57,439 nt of DNA from a virus: positions 1 to 57,439 of the IMG/VR virus record IMGVR_UViG_3300023110_000040. The stretch is one strand, 5' to 3'. Positions 25,161 to 32,581 of the stretch are shown here, piece by piece. Under the pieces are notes generated by a model. The model worked only from the letters and a program-made list of their open reading frames with translations, had not been told where the DNA came from and searched no databases. How positions within the stretch are numbered: the first letter of the stretch is position 1; each line of letters begins with the position of its first letter. The translations under genes were made by a program, and so were the position numbers.

Positions 25161-27134
25161 TTATGCTGTGCCGGCGTATTGGAATTTATAATAACCGGTA
25201 TCAATAATATTTGATCCTGCAGCATCACTTGCAATTTCAATTTTATATGTTAGATACTGCCCAGTACCATATGATGTAAGGGTTCGAGAATCAGCAAACA
25301 AAAACTCAACAGAATTGGCTGCTGTAGCACCTGGCTGTAATATATGCCACGTATTCATTGCATCGCCTTGTTGTGTTATGGTGCCAGTGCTTGTTCCACT
25401 ATCAACTGTTCCACGAACATAATAAGTACCAGCAAAATAGTTTGAGAAATTGATATCACTATTGGTTGCCGAATTCCTATAGTCTGACCAGTTTTGCATT
25501 GTTGTAGCAGACCAACTCGTGCCGCCGCCATAGTCATTTCCGTGTTCAACTTTACCGGATATGTTAACCCCTGTAGCTAGTCTAAATCCATGTTTAGTTC
25601 CATGCGTTTGTTCGGCTGGGTTTGTTTTTGGAGTTCCTTGTGTACCTTCTAATCTTATATTATCGCCTTCTAATTGATTATGGTAGTAACCTGTTGAAAC
25701 AATATTACTACCTCCGCTATCAGTTGCAATTTCAATTTTCCATCTATGGAATTTTGTATTATAAACGGGTGGGTTTGCAGTATCTGTAATATTCCAAGAA
25801 CGTGATGTTGTATTATCTAAAGTTAACCAAGTATTTAAGCTATCTCCTGAAGTTGTCAGACCGCTATTAGAGTCAATGGTTGCTCTAATATACCATGTTT
25901 GTGTTGGTCCAGAATTAACCCAATCGGCGTGGTTATTAGCGCTATATTCAGGAGTTCTAGTAGAATCCCGATCTTCAACAGTAGCATCGCTGTTAAATCT
26001 CCATCCAAGTGTAATGTTGTTAGTATCTTTTTGTGCATAACCATTAACGTGTTCAGTTGTTTCAGGCACTGATTGAGTCCCTTCAAGAGATGTGGTTTCA
26101 GCAGCTGAAGGTATACCTTGATAAATCTTAAATGATTGGCTTTGTACAACCGTTGTGGTACCAGTTGGAAATTCTTGTGTACGATAATCGTTAGTGTTAA
26201 CATAAAGCTGTTGATAGTTACCACCGCCTCCAGCACTTCCGTCTGGAGTACGACGTTCGTCTATATACAGTGCACCATTTAGAACACCATCAGATCCGTC
26301 TACATTATATGAGAGTTGATACTGACCAGCAGAGTTTGAAGACAGATAGTATCTCAAAAATTTATTCATAAGAGTTGACCAAGACCCTGGAGTATGGGCA
26401 TTGATTCTATTGTTTGCAAAATCCCAATATATTGGAAGTTGGTCATAAATTTCTGGATAGGAAGCTGCAGGATAATCTACTTTTGCTAGATAATAATTCG
26501 TATCGATAGTTTGTTCTACTGCTTCCGGAATACCTGAGGCTGTATAAGCTGCCGTATCTGATACTTTGTTTATTGCTATGGGTGTAGTACTGACAAGTGA
26601 AGCATTAGCTGGCGATGCTGACGTGGTAATGAAATACGTTCCGCCTTTTGCAGCAGTCTGTCCACCGCCACCAAACTGAGTTAAAACCGGAGCCACAAAA
26701 GTATCATAGAAGTCTGAAATTGTCATAGCTCGCAAGTGAGTATTGATATCTTCACCTTCTTCACCGTCTGGATTATACAAGTATAAAGGATACTCGTGAT
26801 TATTTGCATCTCCAGAAGGCGCTGATACGGCATCTGTTACTTGACGAATACGTGAATAGTTCTCAGTAGTGAGTACAATATCTGCTGTTTCTGCTTCAGT
26901 TGCAAATCTATCAACACGAGTACTATAAGCACCGGCTACATAAAATGTATCTACGAAAGGCTGTCCTGAAATGACTGAGCCGTTTGAGCCTTGTACTTCT
27001 AGTGATGGATTAGGATCTTGAGCAAAGGCATATCCTGCAAACTCATGAAGAGCTGTCATATATGTTGAATCGCCTTCTGCAATTTGGTTCGTACCTGATG
27101 CGTCTGATAAGAAAAGTGGTGATCTTACTGCCAT
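25161..27134 (-). CDS. Fibre-type or other virion structural protein with two C-terminal repeats
   Basis: 657 residues, Ser/Thr/Gly/Asn-rich and low in Cys, as in tail-fibre or surface proteins of aquatic myoviruses. The N-terminal third (ALHEFAGYAFAQDPNPS onward) looks like the conserved part seen in cyanophage structural proteins. The C-terminal half holds two repeats of about 145 residues, each opening with LEGTQ and closing with KIEIA-x5-SNI-x2-TGYY, which look like beta-sandwich modules. Probably late, from the 27.8 kb promoter. It is the best candidate substrate for the tailoring enzymes downstream. Confidence 0.75.
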   Translation of the reverse strand: MAVRSPLFLSDASGTNQIAEGDSTYMTALHEFAGYAFAQDPNPSLEVQGSNGSVISGQPFVDTFYVAGAYSTRVDRFATEAETADIVLTTENYSRIRQVTDAVSAPSGDANNHEYPLYLYNPDGEEGEDINTHLRAMTISDFYDTFVAPVLTQFGGGGQTAAKGGTYFITTSASPANASLVSTTPIAINKVSDTAAYTASGIPEAVEQTIDTNYYLAKVDYPAASYPEIYDQLPIYWDFANNRINAHTPGSWSTLMNKFLRYYLSSNSAGQYQLSYNVDGSDGVLNGALYIDERRTPDGSAGGGGNYQQLYVNTNDYRTQEFPTGTTTVVQSQSFKIYQGIPSAAETTSLEGTQSVPETTEHVNGYAQKDTNNITLGWRFNSDATVEDRDSTRTPEYSANNHADWVNSGPTQTWYIRATIDSNSGLTTSGDSLNTWLTLDNTTSRSWNITDTANPPVYNTKFHRWKIEIATDSGGSNIVSTGYYHNQLEGDNIRLEGTQGTPKTNPAEQTHGTKHGFRLATGVNISGKVEHGNDYGGGTSWSATTMQNWSDYRNSATNSDINFSNYFAGTYYVRGTVDSGTSTGTITQQGDAMNTWHILQPGATAANSVEFLFADSRTLTSYGTGQYLTYKIEIASDAAGSNIIDTGYYKFQYAGTA

Positions 27135-27144
27135 AACAAAACTC

Positions 27145-27363
27145 CTATACTATTGCCTGGATACCAGGCGTAACAGCAAAGTACCAAGTTTTAGTTACAC
27201 TACCAGAAGAATCATAAATTTTAAGGGTATGATTCTGCATACGAATTCCCATTGCTATGGAAGATGCAGATGTTGCATCAGTGTTTGCAATATTTAATAA
27301 ATGTCGGCTATCATTAATAACCTCACCACTGAATGTGGTGTTCGCAGAAACTCTAAGTACCAT
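27145..27363 (-). CDS. Small fibre-N-terminus-like protein A
   Basis: 72 residues: MVLRVSANTTF, then HLLNIANTDATSASS, then TLKIYDSSGSVTKTWYF. The beginning resembles the N-terminus of cyanophage fibre-like proteins (AIKVS, TVI, LxNI). Paralogue of the next gene. A small trimerising or capping virion part is plausible; not proven. Confidence 0.65.
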   Translation of the reverse strand: MVLRVSANTTFSGEVINDSRHLLNIANTDATSASSIAMGIRMQNHTLKIYDSSGSVTKTWYFAVTPGIQAIV

Positions 27364-27372
27364 GATCTACTC

Positions 27373-27558
27373 CTATGTTACAGCAGCAGCGTATAGCGTA
27401 CGTACTTCTGTCCCGGTAGAATCATATATTCTTAGAACGTTATCTTGAATTGCCACCGCATAATTGATAGATCCGCGTGTTGTGAGATCTGTATTGGCGA
27501 TGTTTTGTAGGACAAGTGAATTTGTTATCACTGTCGTTGTGCTTACTTTAATTGCCAT
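27373..27558 (-). CDS. Small fibre-N-terminus-like protein B
   Basis: 61 residues from the ATG at 27558, which has AAAGGAG seven bases ahead; the reading from TTG at 27564 is less likely. MAIKVSTTTVI, LQNIANTD and VLRIYDSTGTEVRTLY parallel protein A, so the two are tandem duplicates. Second gene of the late operon. Confidence 0.66.
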   Translation of the reverse strand: MAIKVSTTTVITNSLVLQNIANTDLTTRGSINYAVAIQDNVLRIYDSTGTEVRTLYAAAVT

Positions 27559-27584
27559 CTTCAACTCCTTTGGGTTTCAGGCTA

Positions 27585-27782
27585 CTATCCACGGTCGTAT
27601 CGGCGTAATCTCTCCTCTCGACCTATTCTCTTACCATAACCAAGATCTTTCATAATTCTCATACGCTCTTCTTCAGCGTAATTAGACCATTCAGAGATCT
27701 GTTCTTTCGTTCTACCACAGCCTATGCAATAACCCTTAGAAGGATCAATATAACAGATAGACATGCATGGTGTTACGTACAT
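27585..27782 (-). CDS. DUF1289 family protein (Cys-rich, possible Fe-S or zinc)
   Basis: 65 residues. TPCMSICYIDPSKGYCIGCGRT, with four Cys in the C-x3-C-x8-C-x2-C order, followed by EQISEWSNYAEEERMRIM, is the DUF1289 pattern common in proteobacteria. First gene after the divergent late promoter. Its function in phages is unknown. Confidence 0.85.
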   Translation of the reverse strand: MYVTPCMSICYIDPSKGYCIGCGRTKEQISEWSNYAEEERMRIMKDLGYGKRIGREERLRRYDRG

Positions 27783-27801
27783 TATCGACCTCTTTATTTT
27801 C

Positions 27802-27813
27802 TATTTATAAATA
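27802..27813. promoter_or_regulatory. Palindromic divergent late promoter
   Basis: CTATTTATAAATAG contains TATAAATA on both strands in overlapping register. Leftward it serves DUF1289 and the long tailoring operon, with a 14-base leader containing GAGG. Rightward it serves the EF-hand membrane gene. Confidence 0.8.
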
Positions 27814-27865
27814 GTATTGTGAACTCTTCGGCATGAATTTGAACTTAATTATATAGGAGATTAAG

Positions 27866-28177
27866 ATGGCTGAAGACAACGGTTACCATCCAGCGGATAC
27901 AAACGGCGACGGTGTTGTAGATGATATCGAACGCGAAATGTATCTTGAATTTAAAAGAAAAGAATTAGAAGACAAGGACGCACAGCGTGATGCAATGCGT
28001 GGGATGACTTGGTTTGCTTTATTCGGCATGCTACTTTATCCATTTGCAATTGTCTTAACATCATATTTTGGACTAGATACTGCAGCAGGAATCGTTGGTG
28101 ATATTGCACCGACATATTTTGTTGCTATTTCTGCTTTGGTTGCAGCATTCTTTGGTGCTGACGCTATCCGTAAGTAG
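27866..28177 (+). CDS. EF-hand-like motif plus two transmembrane segments
   Basis: 103 residues. DTNGDGVVDDIE (about 9-20) is a calcium-loop-like DxNxDG sequence, then a charged helix (YLEFKRKELEDKDAQRDAM), then two hydrophobic spans at about 47-67 and 79-97. Similar proteins occur in aquatic T4-like phages; the role is unknown, and a holin-like or membrane-anchoring role is possible. Ribosome site TAGGAG. Late. Confidence 0.75.
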   Translation: MAEDNGYHPADTNGDGVVDDIEREMYLEFKRKELEDKDAQRDAMRGMTWFALFGMLLYPFAIVLTSYFGLDTAAGIVGDIAPTYFVAISALVAAFFGADAIRK

Positions 28178-28188
28178 ATAAATCAAAA

Positions 28189-28216
28189 GGGAGGCCTTCC
28201 TAGGTGCCTCCCTTTC
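28189..28216. terminator. Bidirectional intrinsic terminator
   Basis: GGGAGGC, ten-base loop, GCCTCCC then TTTCT on the plus strand; on the minus strand the same stem is followed by TTTTGATTT. It ends the EF-hand gene transcript and the minus-strand RNA described next. Confidence 0.85.
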
Positions 28217-28580
28217 TATCTGTTTGTTTCGATGTACAGCACCCGGCTAGCTTTCCATTCGGTACTAGCGACTCACCGACCATCCAAAAGCTGCAGACTT
28301 ATGGATGGATTTTTTTGGGTACGTTCGCGTAATTGCAGGCTTTCCCCGTGCGCCATAAGTAACGAGGACTGAGTTCTTACTGCCTGGTCGAGTTTTCCTC
28401 AGTCCTCGCTAATTCTGGTTTTCACGTCACCGGTATTTCACGGGCGGTATATTCACCAGAATGTTCTTGCCCGACCTTGTTTACTCACGACGCGCAGGCT
28501 ACGTCAGGCAATATATCTCTTTAATCCATTTTTGCCACTTTAGCGGCTGAGGGTTTGGAACCTCTCAATATTGCCTTGAT
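28189..28580 (-). ncRNA. Structured non-coding RNA of about 390 nt, family unknown
   Basis: Between the strong minus promoter at 28586-28614 and the bidirectional terminator lie about 390 bases without a gene, richer in GC than the surroundings and full of inverted repeats. Predicted stems: 28568-28575 with 28507-28514 (8 pairs); 28503-28511 with 28467-28475 (9 pairs including one G-U); 28455-28462 with 28412-28419 (8); 28398-28408 with 28363-28373 (11, perfect); 28303-28308 with 28280-28285 (6); 28265-28269 with 28246-28250 (5). The first two share bases and exclude each other. I compared it by eye with tmRNA and RNase P RNA and saw no match. Confidence 0.75.
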
Positions 28581-28585
28581 ACTAT

Positions 28586-28614
28586 TAATATATACTTTTT
28601 CTAGTAAATGTCAA
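28586..28614 (-). promoter_or_regulatory. Early promoter of the structured RNA
   Basis: TTGACA on the minus strand (28609-28614) with TATATT or ATATTA 16-17 bases on. The predicted start near 28579 puts the first stem within a few bases of the 5' end. Confidence 0.8.
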
Positions 28615-28634
28615 CCCTTTTATTGAATTTTTTT

Positions 28635-28835
28635 TCAAATTTCTTCTACCGTTACCTTATACAACTTACCGTTGAAGTCTTCCATAGTAATGGTTTTCTT
28701 CGTTGACAGCATGTAACCATCGATAGGATGCAAATCCATTTTTACTCTACCAACCTGAGTAATCTTATTTTCTGGTTTATCATTGTTGAAAGCGGTACTG
28801 ATCACGTGTGCGATATAGTCGCAATAAGCCAACAT
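28635..28835 (-). CDS. Small hypothetical early protein
   Basis: 66 residues, mixed alpha and beta, unrecognised. Last gene of the minus early unit that begins at the 29304 promoter. Confidence 0.62.
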   Translation of the reverse strand: MLAYCDYIAHVISTAFNNDKPENKITQVGRVKMDLHPIDGYMLSTKKTITMEDFNGKLYKVTVEEI

Positions 28836-28849
28836 AACAAAAATTCCTC

Positions 28850-29062
28850 TTAACGCATTGTAGCGTTATCTACATAGACTCCATCGTCGTTTTCGCCGAC
28901 ATAAACGCGGTTGATATTTGAACCATATGCTATCTTATAAACCCACTCGCCACTGGCATTGCGGATATCGTCGGTAACACATACAGTAACGGGATCTCCA
29001 TCCCAGCCTTGATCTGCTAGGAGGGTGTTCATTTGTTCAACTGTAATATTTGCAGGATCCAT
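28850..29062 (-). CDS. Small hypothetical early protein
   Basis: 70 residues, acidic, with a C-terminal beta pattern (RVYVGENDDGVYVDNATMR). Its ATG abuts the stop of the upstream gene. Unrecognised. Confidence 0.65.
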   Translation of the reverse strand: MDPANITVEQMNTLLADQGWDGDPVTVCVTDDIRNASGEWVYKIAYGSNINRVYVGENDDGVYVDNATMR

Positions 29063-29275
29063 TTAAGCCTCTTTCATATATTCTACGATAAGTTGCAGAT
29101 CTTCTTTGGAAAAATCTGATTTACGAGTACCCCAAGTAGCGCCGAAGCGAGTAAGCTTGTCACCGACAACTGCAAGATGATTAGATTTTGCATCATCTTT
29201 TTCTGTGGCTGCACAGTTCATCATGTAACGACCGATAACACCAAGCTTTTTCTGGTTAGGAGTAGTTTCCATCAT
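29063..29275 (-). CDS. Small hypothetical early protein
   Basis: 70 residues from ATG 29275 (or 29272). A longer reading to 29332 runs through the promoter core and upstream of its transcription start, so it cannot be the early product; GAGG precedes the chosen ATG. Function unrecognised. Confidence 0.7.
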   Translation of the reverse strand: MMETTPNQKKLGVIGRYMMNCAATEKDDAKSNHLAVVGDKLTRFGATWGTRKSDFSKEDLQLIVEYMKEA

Positions 29276-29303
29276 ATTTATATTCCTCATTGATTGTAGA
29301 ACT

Positions 29304-29332
29304 ATTATATCAAAGTTTGAAAGAGCTGTCAA
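29304..29332 (-). promoter_or_regulatory. Perfect-consensus early promoter
   Basis: TTGACA, exactly 17 bases, TATAAT on the minus strand. Drives the three small genes to the left. It overlaps the last codons of the upstream gene. Confidence 0.92.
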
Positions 29333-29556
29333 CCCTTTTTTTGAAAAAACTTTACGAAATCTAAAAATAATTCGTAAGCTACTTCCTCAACATAGTCGAT
29401 TGGAGTATGGCACAACAAAGGCTCAGCTGCATATGCATCCAAAACGATTTGTTTGTAAGCAGGGAATGATGTAACGTTCTCATTCTCAGCTTGTTCATCG
29501 ATCACACCTACGATGCGTTCTTCCATTTCCATTACTAATTCTTTCATTTGACCCAT
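29329..29556 (-). CDS. Small acidic early protein
   Basis: 75 residues, mostly helical and acidic at the start (MKELVMEMEERIVGVIDE); unrecognised. Own promoter at 29584-29612 and a GGAG site ahead of the ATG. Confidence 0.68.
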   Translation of the reverse strand: MGQMKELVMEMEERIVGVIDEQAENENVTSFPAYKQIVLDAYAAEPLLCHTPIDYVEEVAYELFLDFVKFFQKKG

Positions 29557-29583
29557 ATTGGTCTCCTTTCATCTTATATTAAT

Positions 29584-29612
29584 AATATAGTACTTTCAGA
29601 ATGCAATGTCAA
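29584..29612 (-). promoter_or_regulatory. Early promoter
   Basis: TTGACA, 17 bases, TATATT with the shared GTACTATATTA context. Confidence 0.85.
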
Positions 29613-29615
29613 CCC

Positions 29616-30041
29616 CTAAAGTGAAAAATTTAGTGTTTTTATGCATTTTAATGCAAGTTTTTCTTCCATTCTGAATGCTTGTAACTCCCAAGGTGCCTTA
29701 GAGTAAGGCGTTTTGCTGTGATCTTTGGTTTTCCACTTAGTTTTACCGTTAACGTCACGTAATTCTTTCTTAGCATACTGTTTTACGTGAATCATCTCAT
29801 GAACGATAGTGGATACTAGATCGTAAAATGGCAAACCTTTTTTGATTGTAAGCGTAAACTCACGACCTTTGAAGTCTTCATTCATACAATACCCATAAGC
29901 CTCGATTTTTCCATCGAATTCTAAGGATATGTCAAGTGTACGAATACGAGGCATCATTTCTTTGATGCACCAGTCAACAACAAGGGCGGCAAGCTCGCGT
30001 TCCTTAGCTTTACCGCCCCTAAAGTATACTTCGTTTGCCAT
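29616..30041 (-). CDS. SprT-like zinc metallopeptidase-type protein
   Basis: 141 residues from the ATG at 30041, which has AAGGA seven bases upstream. HEMIHVKQY gives the zinc-binding HExxH (His81, Glu82, His85), and a later Trp-Glu (APWELQAFRMEE) may give the third ligand. Small putative metallopeptidases of this type are common in T4-like phages; the substrate is unknown. A second copy with the same motif lies at 42651. Confidence 0.75.
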   Translation of the reverse strand: MANEVYFRGGKAKERELAALVVDWCIKEMMPRIRTLDISLEFDGKIEAYGYCMNEDFKGREFTLTIKKGLPFYDLVSTIVHEMIHVKQYAKKELRDVNGKTKWKTKDHSKTPYSKAPWELQAFRMEEKLALKCIKTLNFSL

Positions 30042-30068
30042 ATGCATTTCCTTTCATTTGATATATCT

Positions 30069-30096
30069 ATTATATCACAGTGGAAAGTAATGTCAA
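30069..30096 (-). promoter_or_regulatory. Early promoter of the metallopeptidase gene
   Basis: TTGACA, 16 bases, TATAAT on the minus strand. Confidence 0.88.
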
Positions 30097-30131
30097 CAAG
30101 AACGTTTCTTTTGAAATCAATGGCTTAGAAA

Positions 30132-30614
30132 TTATTTTTTCTCGTTTGCCTCTTCAATGACCATTTTTTCGTACTCGGCACGATCTACAACACCTTCAGC
30201 AAGTAAACGTTCGCGGTTTGCCATATGCTGTGCTTGAACGTCTTCTTTAGATCCGCCAAAGTAAGCCACACAATGACCTTCTTCGATCATAATGTCAGTC
30301 ACCAAACGACCATCCGCTGCACGGAAATCACCAAGGATACGACCAAACTTACCCTTCATATCTTCGCCTGATTTATCTTCTGTGGTAATGAGTTTTGCGT
30401 CTTTTTCTAGCAGAGAATAGAGTCTATCCTTTGCTGCAAGACCAAAGAGTTTTTCTACTCTGTCTGAAGTTCTACTTTCAGGAGTGTCAATACCCATGAT
30501 TCGAACTCTTTCGTCTTTAAGGCAGATACCGAAACCTAGATCAATGTCTACATCTACAGTATCACCATCAACTACTTTAATGACGTGAACGTCGTATTCA
30601 TTTTGCGTTGCCAT
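30132..30614 (-). CDS. Staphylococcal-nuclease-like (thermonuclease) protein
   Basis: 160 residues from ATG 30614, with GGAGG five bases ahead. VVDGDTVDVDIDLGF and RVRIMGIDTPESR are the calcium- and phosphate-binding signatures of the SNase domain, and GKFGRILGDF supplies the second catalytic Arg region. No signal peptide, so it acts inside the cell, probably on host nucleic acid. A TATAAATA box upstream suggests late expression. Confidence 0.88.
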   Translation of the reverse strand: MATQNEYDVHVIKVVDGDTVDVDIDLGFGICLKDERVRIMGIDTPESRTSDRVEKLFGLAAKDRLYSLLEKDAKLITTEDKSGEDMKGKFGRILGDFRAADGRLVTDIMIEEGHCVAYFGGSKEDVQAQHMANRERLLAEGVVDRAEYEKMVIEEANEKK

Positions 30615-30665
30615 GTGTTCCTCCACCTGAGCGTTATTGTTATCATGGTAAAGAAATCACAATAA

Positions 30666-30673
30666 TATTTATA
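30666..30673 (-). promoter_or_regulatory. Late promoter of the SNase gene
   Basis: Exact TATAAATA on the minus strand, about 50 bases before the ATG, overlapping the end of the radical-SAM gene. Confidence 0.6.
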
Positions 30674-31859
30674 GTTCTTTTAGTTGTGGATGCAGTTCAT
30701 ATATGTTTATGTTTCTTTTTAAATTCATAAACGAAGCAAACATGTGCATTCGACTGCGCCAATTGTTATAATCTTCTATGGTCGGTATGATCGGATCGTT
30801 ACTCATAAATTCTTCATTTTTAATAAACATGTGCCTATGCAAATTATCTGGCCATTTCTTATAGTTATTTCGCCAATCTTCTAGTTCTTTAAAAGTTAGA
30901 ATTCTTTGAGGTGCAGCGTATTTTGGTTCGTGAACCCATCCCATCTGTGTAAAGCTTACTTGAGTGTCGTTTACTCTTTGATTCCAGTAATCAAGCACTT
31001 CATTGTAGTTCCACATATTAAAAATATTTAAGCGATGATTGATATTAATCCATCCAGTAATTCCAGATGATTTCCATCTTTCAATATTTTCTATTGTTTG
31101 CTCAAAAGGAGTAGATCTTACCCATTCGTATGTTTTACCAATACCATCCATTGAAACGGATATCTTTACTGGATTTGAAGCTTTAGATAGTAAGTCGATA
31201 TATCGCTGTGGAACCTTTGACATGTTTGTTGTCATATCAATCAAGCACTTATCATTTACTTTTACGAGTTCTTCTAAGATGTAATAGTTGTTATTGTCAG
31301 CGAAAGGCTCACCGCCTTTTACAACGATCTGTTCTAAGTTAGGAAGTATAGGTAAGATCTTTTCAATGTCTGAATCCGACATTCTGTATAACGAAGCACC
31401 AAAGTCATTGAAGCCTGGTTCACCGGGATTCTTCCAGGATTCTAAGTCAAGTGACATTTCAGTTGCTTCCTGCTCTAACCCAATCCATTTAGAACTATAA
31501 TAACTTGAACATGTCACGCAGGTTTGATTGCATAGATTTGAAGTTGTAAATTCTAGAAAGCGTATCGTCTTATCTGTTGGAATACTCGCTCTACGAGATT
31601 CACCTTTTACATTTGCGTGAAACCATGAATTCTTCATGCCAAGTTTAGCGTTGTTTAAACAGTATCCACAAACTTTACTCACCAAAGGCTCTTTATCTTG
31701 ACGCAGAGATTCAAGATCTGAATGGTTGCCCCATAATTCAGCAATATTATCTACATTACTAATATGGTTGAAAGACCAAGTTCTTTCTGCTGCACAGCAT
31801 ATAGAAAGATTACCGTCTGGTTGAATTGTTAGTGAATTGTGAGGAGCAGTACAATACAT
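30669..31859 (-). CDS. Radical SAM protein (4), separate from the operon
   Basis: 396 residues; motif CNQTCVTC (Cys110, Cys114, Cys117), GGEPFAD, and N-terminal Cys3, Cys21/Cys22 and Cys64/Cys67. Close paralogue of proteins 1 and 3 but 6 kb from the others and the only one with its own upstream region. It lies divergently from the secreted-protein cluster, across a region with two palindromes. Its substrate could be in either neighbouring cluster. Confidence 0.85.
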   Translation of the reverse strand: MYCTAPHNSLTIQPDGNLSICCAAERTWSFNHISNVDNIAELWGNHSDLESLRQDKEPLVSKVCGYCLNNAKLGMKNSWFHANVKGESRRASIPTDKTIRFLEFTTSNLCNQTCVTCSSYYSSKWIGLEQEATEMSLDLESWKNPGEPGFNDFGASLYRMSDSDIEKILPILPNLEQIVVKGGEPFADNNNYYILEELVKVNDKCLIDMTTNMSKVPQRYIDLLSKASNPVKISVSMDGIGKTYEWVRSTPFEQTIENIERWKSSGITGWININHRLNIFNMWNYNEVLDYWNQRVNDTQVSFTQMGWVHEPKYAAPQRILTFKELEDWRNNYKKWPDNLHRHMFIKNEEFMSNDPIIPTIEDYNNWRSRMHMFASFMNLKRNINIYELHPQLKEL

Positions 31860-31887
31860 AGTAACCTTTTATTATCCTTTGTTACAT

Positions 31888-31929
31888 TGTCAAAACTTTG
31901 ACACTTTTTAACATATGTCAAAATATGTT
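31888..31929. promoter_or_regulatory. Two nested palindromes in a divergent intergenic region
   Basis: 31888-31903 is TGTCAAA-AC-TTTGACA, a perfect 7-base arm palindrome; 31910-31929 is AACATAT-GTCAAA-ATATGTT. Together with a further TGTCAA at 31933 they look like operator sites or overlapping promoter elements between divergent genes. Confidence 0.5.
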
Positions 31930-31963
31930 ACATGTCAATTCTATATTTATGGAGTTTAGTTTG

Positions 31964-31971
31964 TATAAATA
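31964..31971 (+). promoter_or_regulatory. Late promoter of the secreted-protein cluster
   Basis: Exact TATAAATA about 47 bases before the ATG at 32018. Confidence 0.8.
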
Positions 31972-32017
31972 AGAATGAATAGAAGTGACTTCACATAATG
32001 AATTCTTGGAGGATACA

Positions 32018-32581
32018 ATGAGAATTTTAATATTACTTTGCGTGTTATTTCTTGGGTCTGCTGCAGCGGCTCAGGAAGCGCCTGAATGTCCGGAAGGCTA
32101 CGTTTGTACTCAATCGGGCACAGACAGTACTATTAGGTCTGAAGGCAATATGACGACTACGATCGTTCAACCGCCGCCGTCTGCAGTTTCACCACAATTT
32201 AGCGCCGGCAGTAACAGCGATCTGTGTACAATTGGTGTTGCCGCTGCGGTGCAAACTCAGATATTAGGTATTTCTGGTGGCGCAACATTTACTGAAGAAA
32301 ATTGTAAGCGATTGAAGAACGCTAAAGTATTGTATGATATGGGAATGAAAGTTGCGGCTGTATCTGTAATGTGTCAAGATGAGAATGTTTTTGACGCGAT
32401 GATGCAAGCTGGAACGCCTTGCCCTTATGACGGACAAATCGGCGATGCTGCAAAGCTTGGCTGGGAAACGCACAAAGAAAAAATAAGAGAGGAAACAGGT
32501 GGCGGAAATCTTAAAGAAAATGCTAAGAACGCAGCTCCTTTTGCTGGCCTTGGTATTTTGGCCTTCTTACTCTTCCTCTGA
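32018..32581 (+). CDS. Secreted/membrane protein with signal peptide
   Basis: 187 residues from the ATG at 32018, which has TTGGAGG before it; the reading from 31985 is less likely. The N-terminal MRILILLCVLFLGSAAAAQ is a clear signal peptide. The mature part has six Cys; the C-terminus is a short hydrophobic span (FAGLGILAFLLFL). Unrecognised; first gene of the late plus cluster, overlapping the next by 83 bases. Confidence 0.72.
   Translation: MRILILLCVLFLGSAAAAQEAPECPEGYVCTQSGTDSTIRSEGNMTTTIVQPPPSAVSPQFSAGSNSDLCTIGVAAAVQTQILGISGGATFTEENCKRLKNAKVLYDMGMKVAAVSVMCQDENVFDAMMQAGTPCPYDGQIGDAAKLGWETHKEKIREETGGGNLKENAKNAAPFAGLGILAFLLFL

Noticed and set aside
28189-28580. Structured region as tmRNA, RNase P RNA or group I intron
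   Set aside because: No tRNA-like ends, no tag-peptide reading frame, no RNase P core sequences and no split gene around it; kept as an unknown RNA.
29276-29332. Longer N-terminus for the gene ending at 29063
   Set aside because: The extra codons lie in a perfect early promoter and upstream of its start site.
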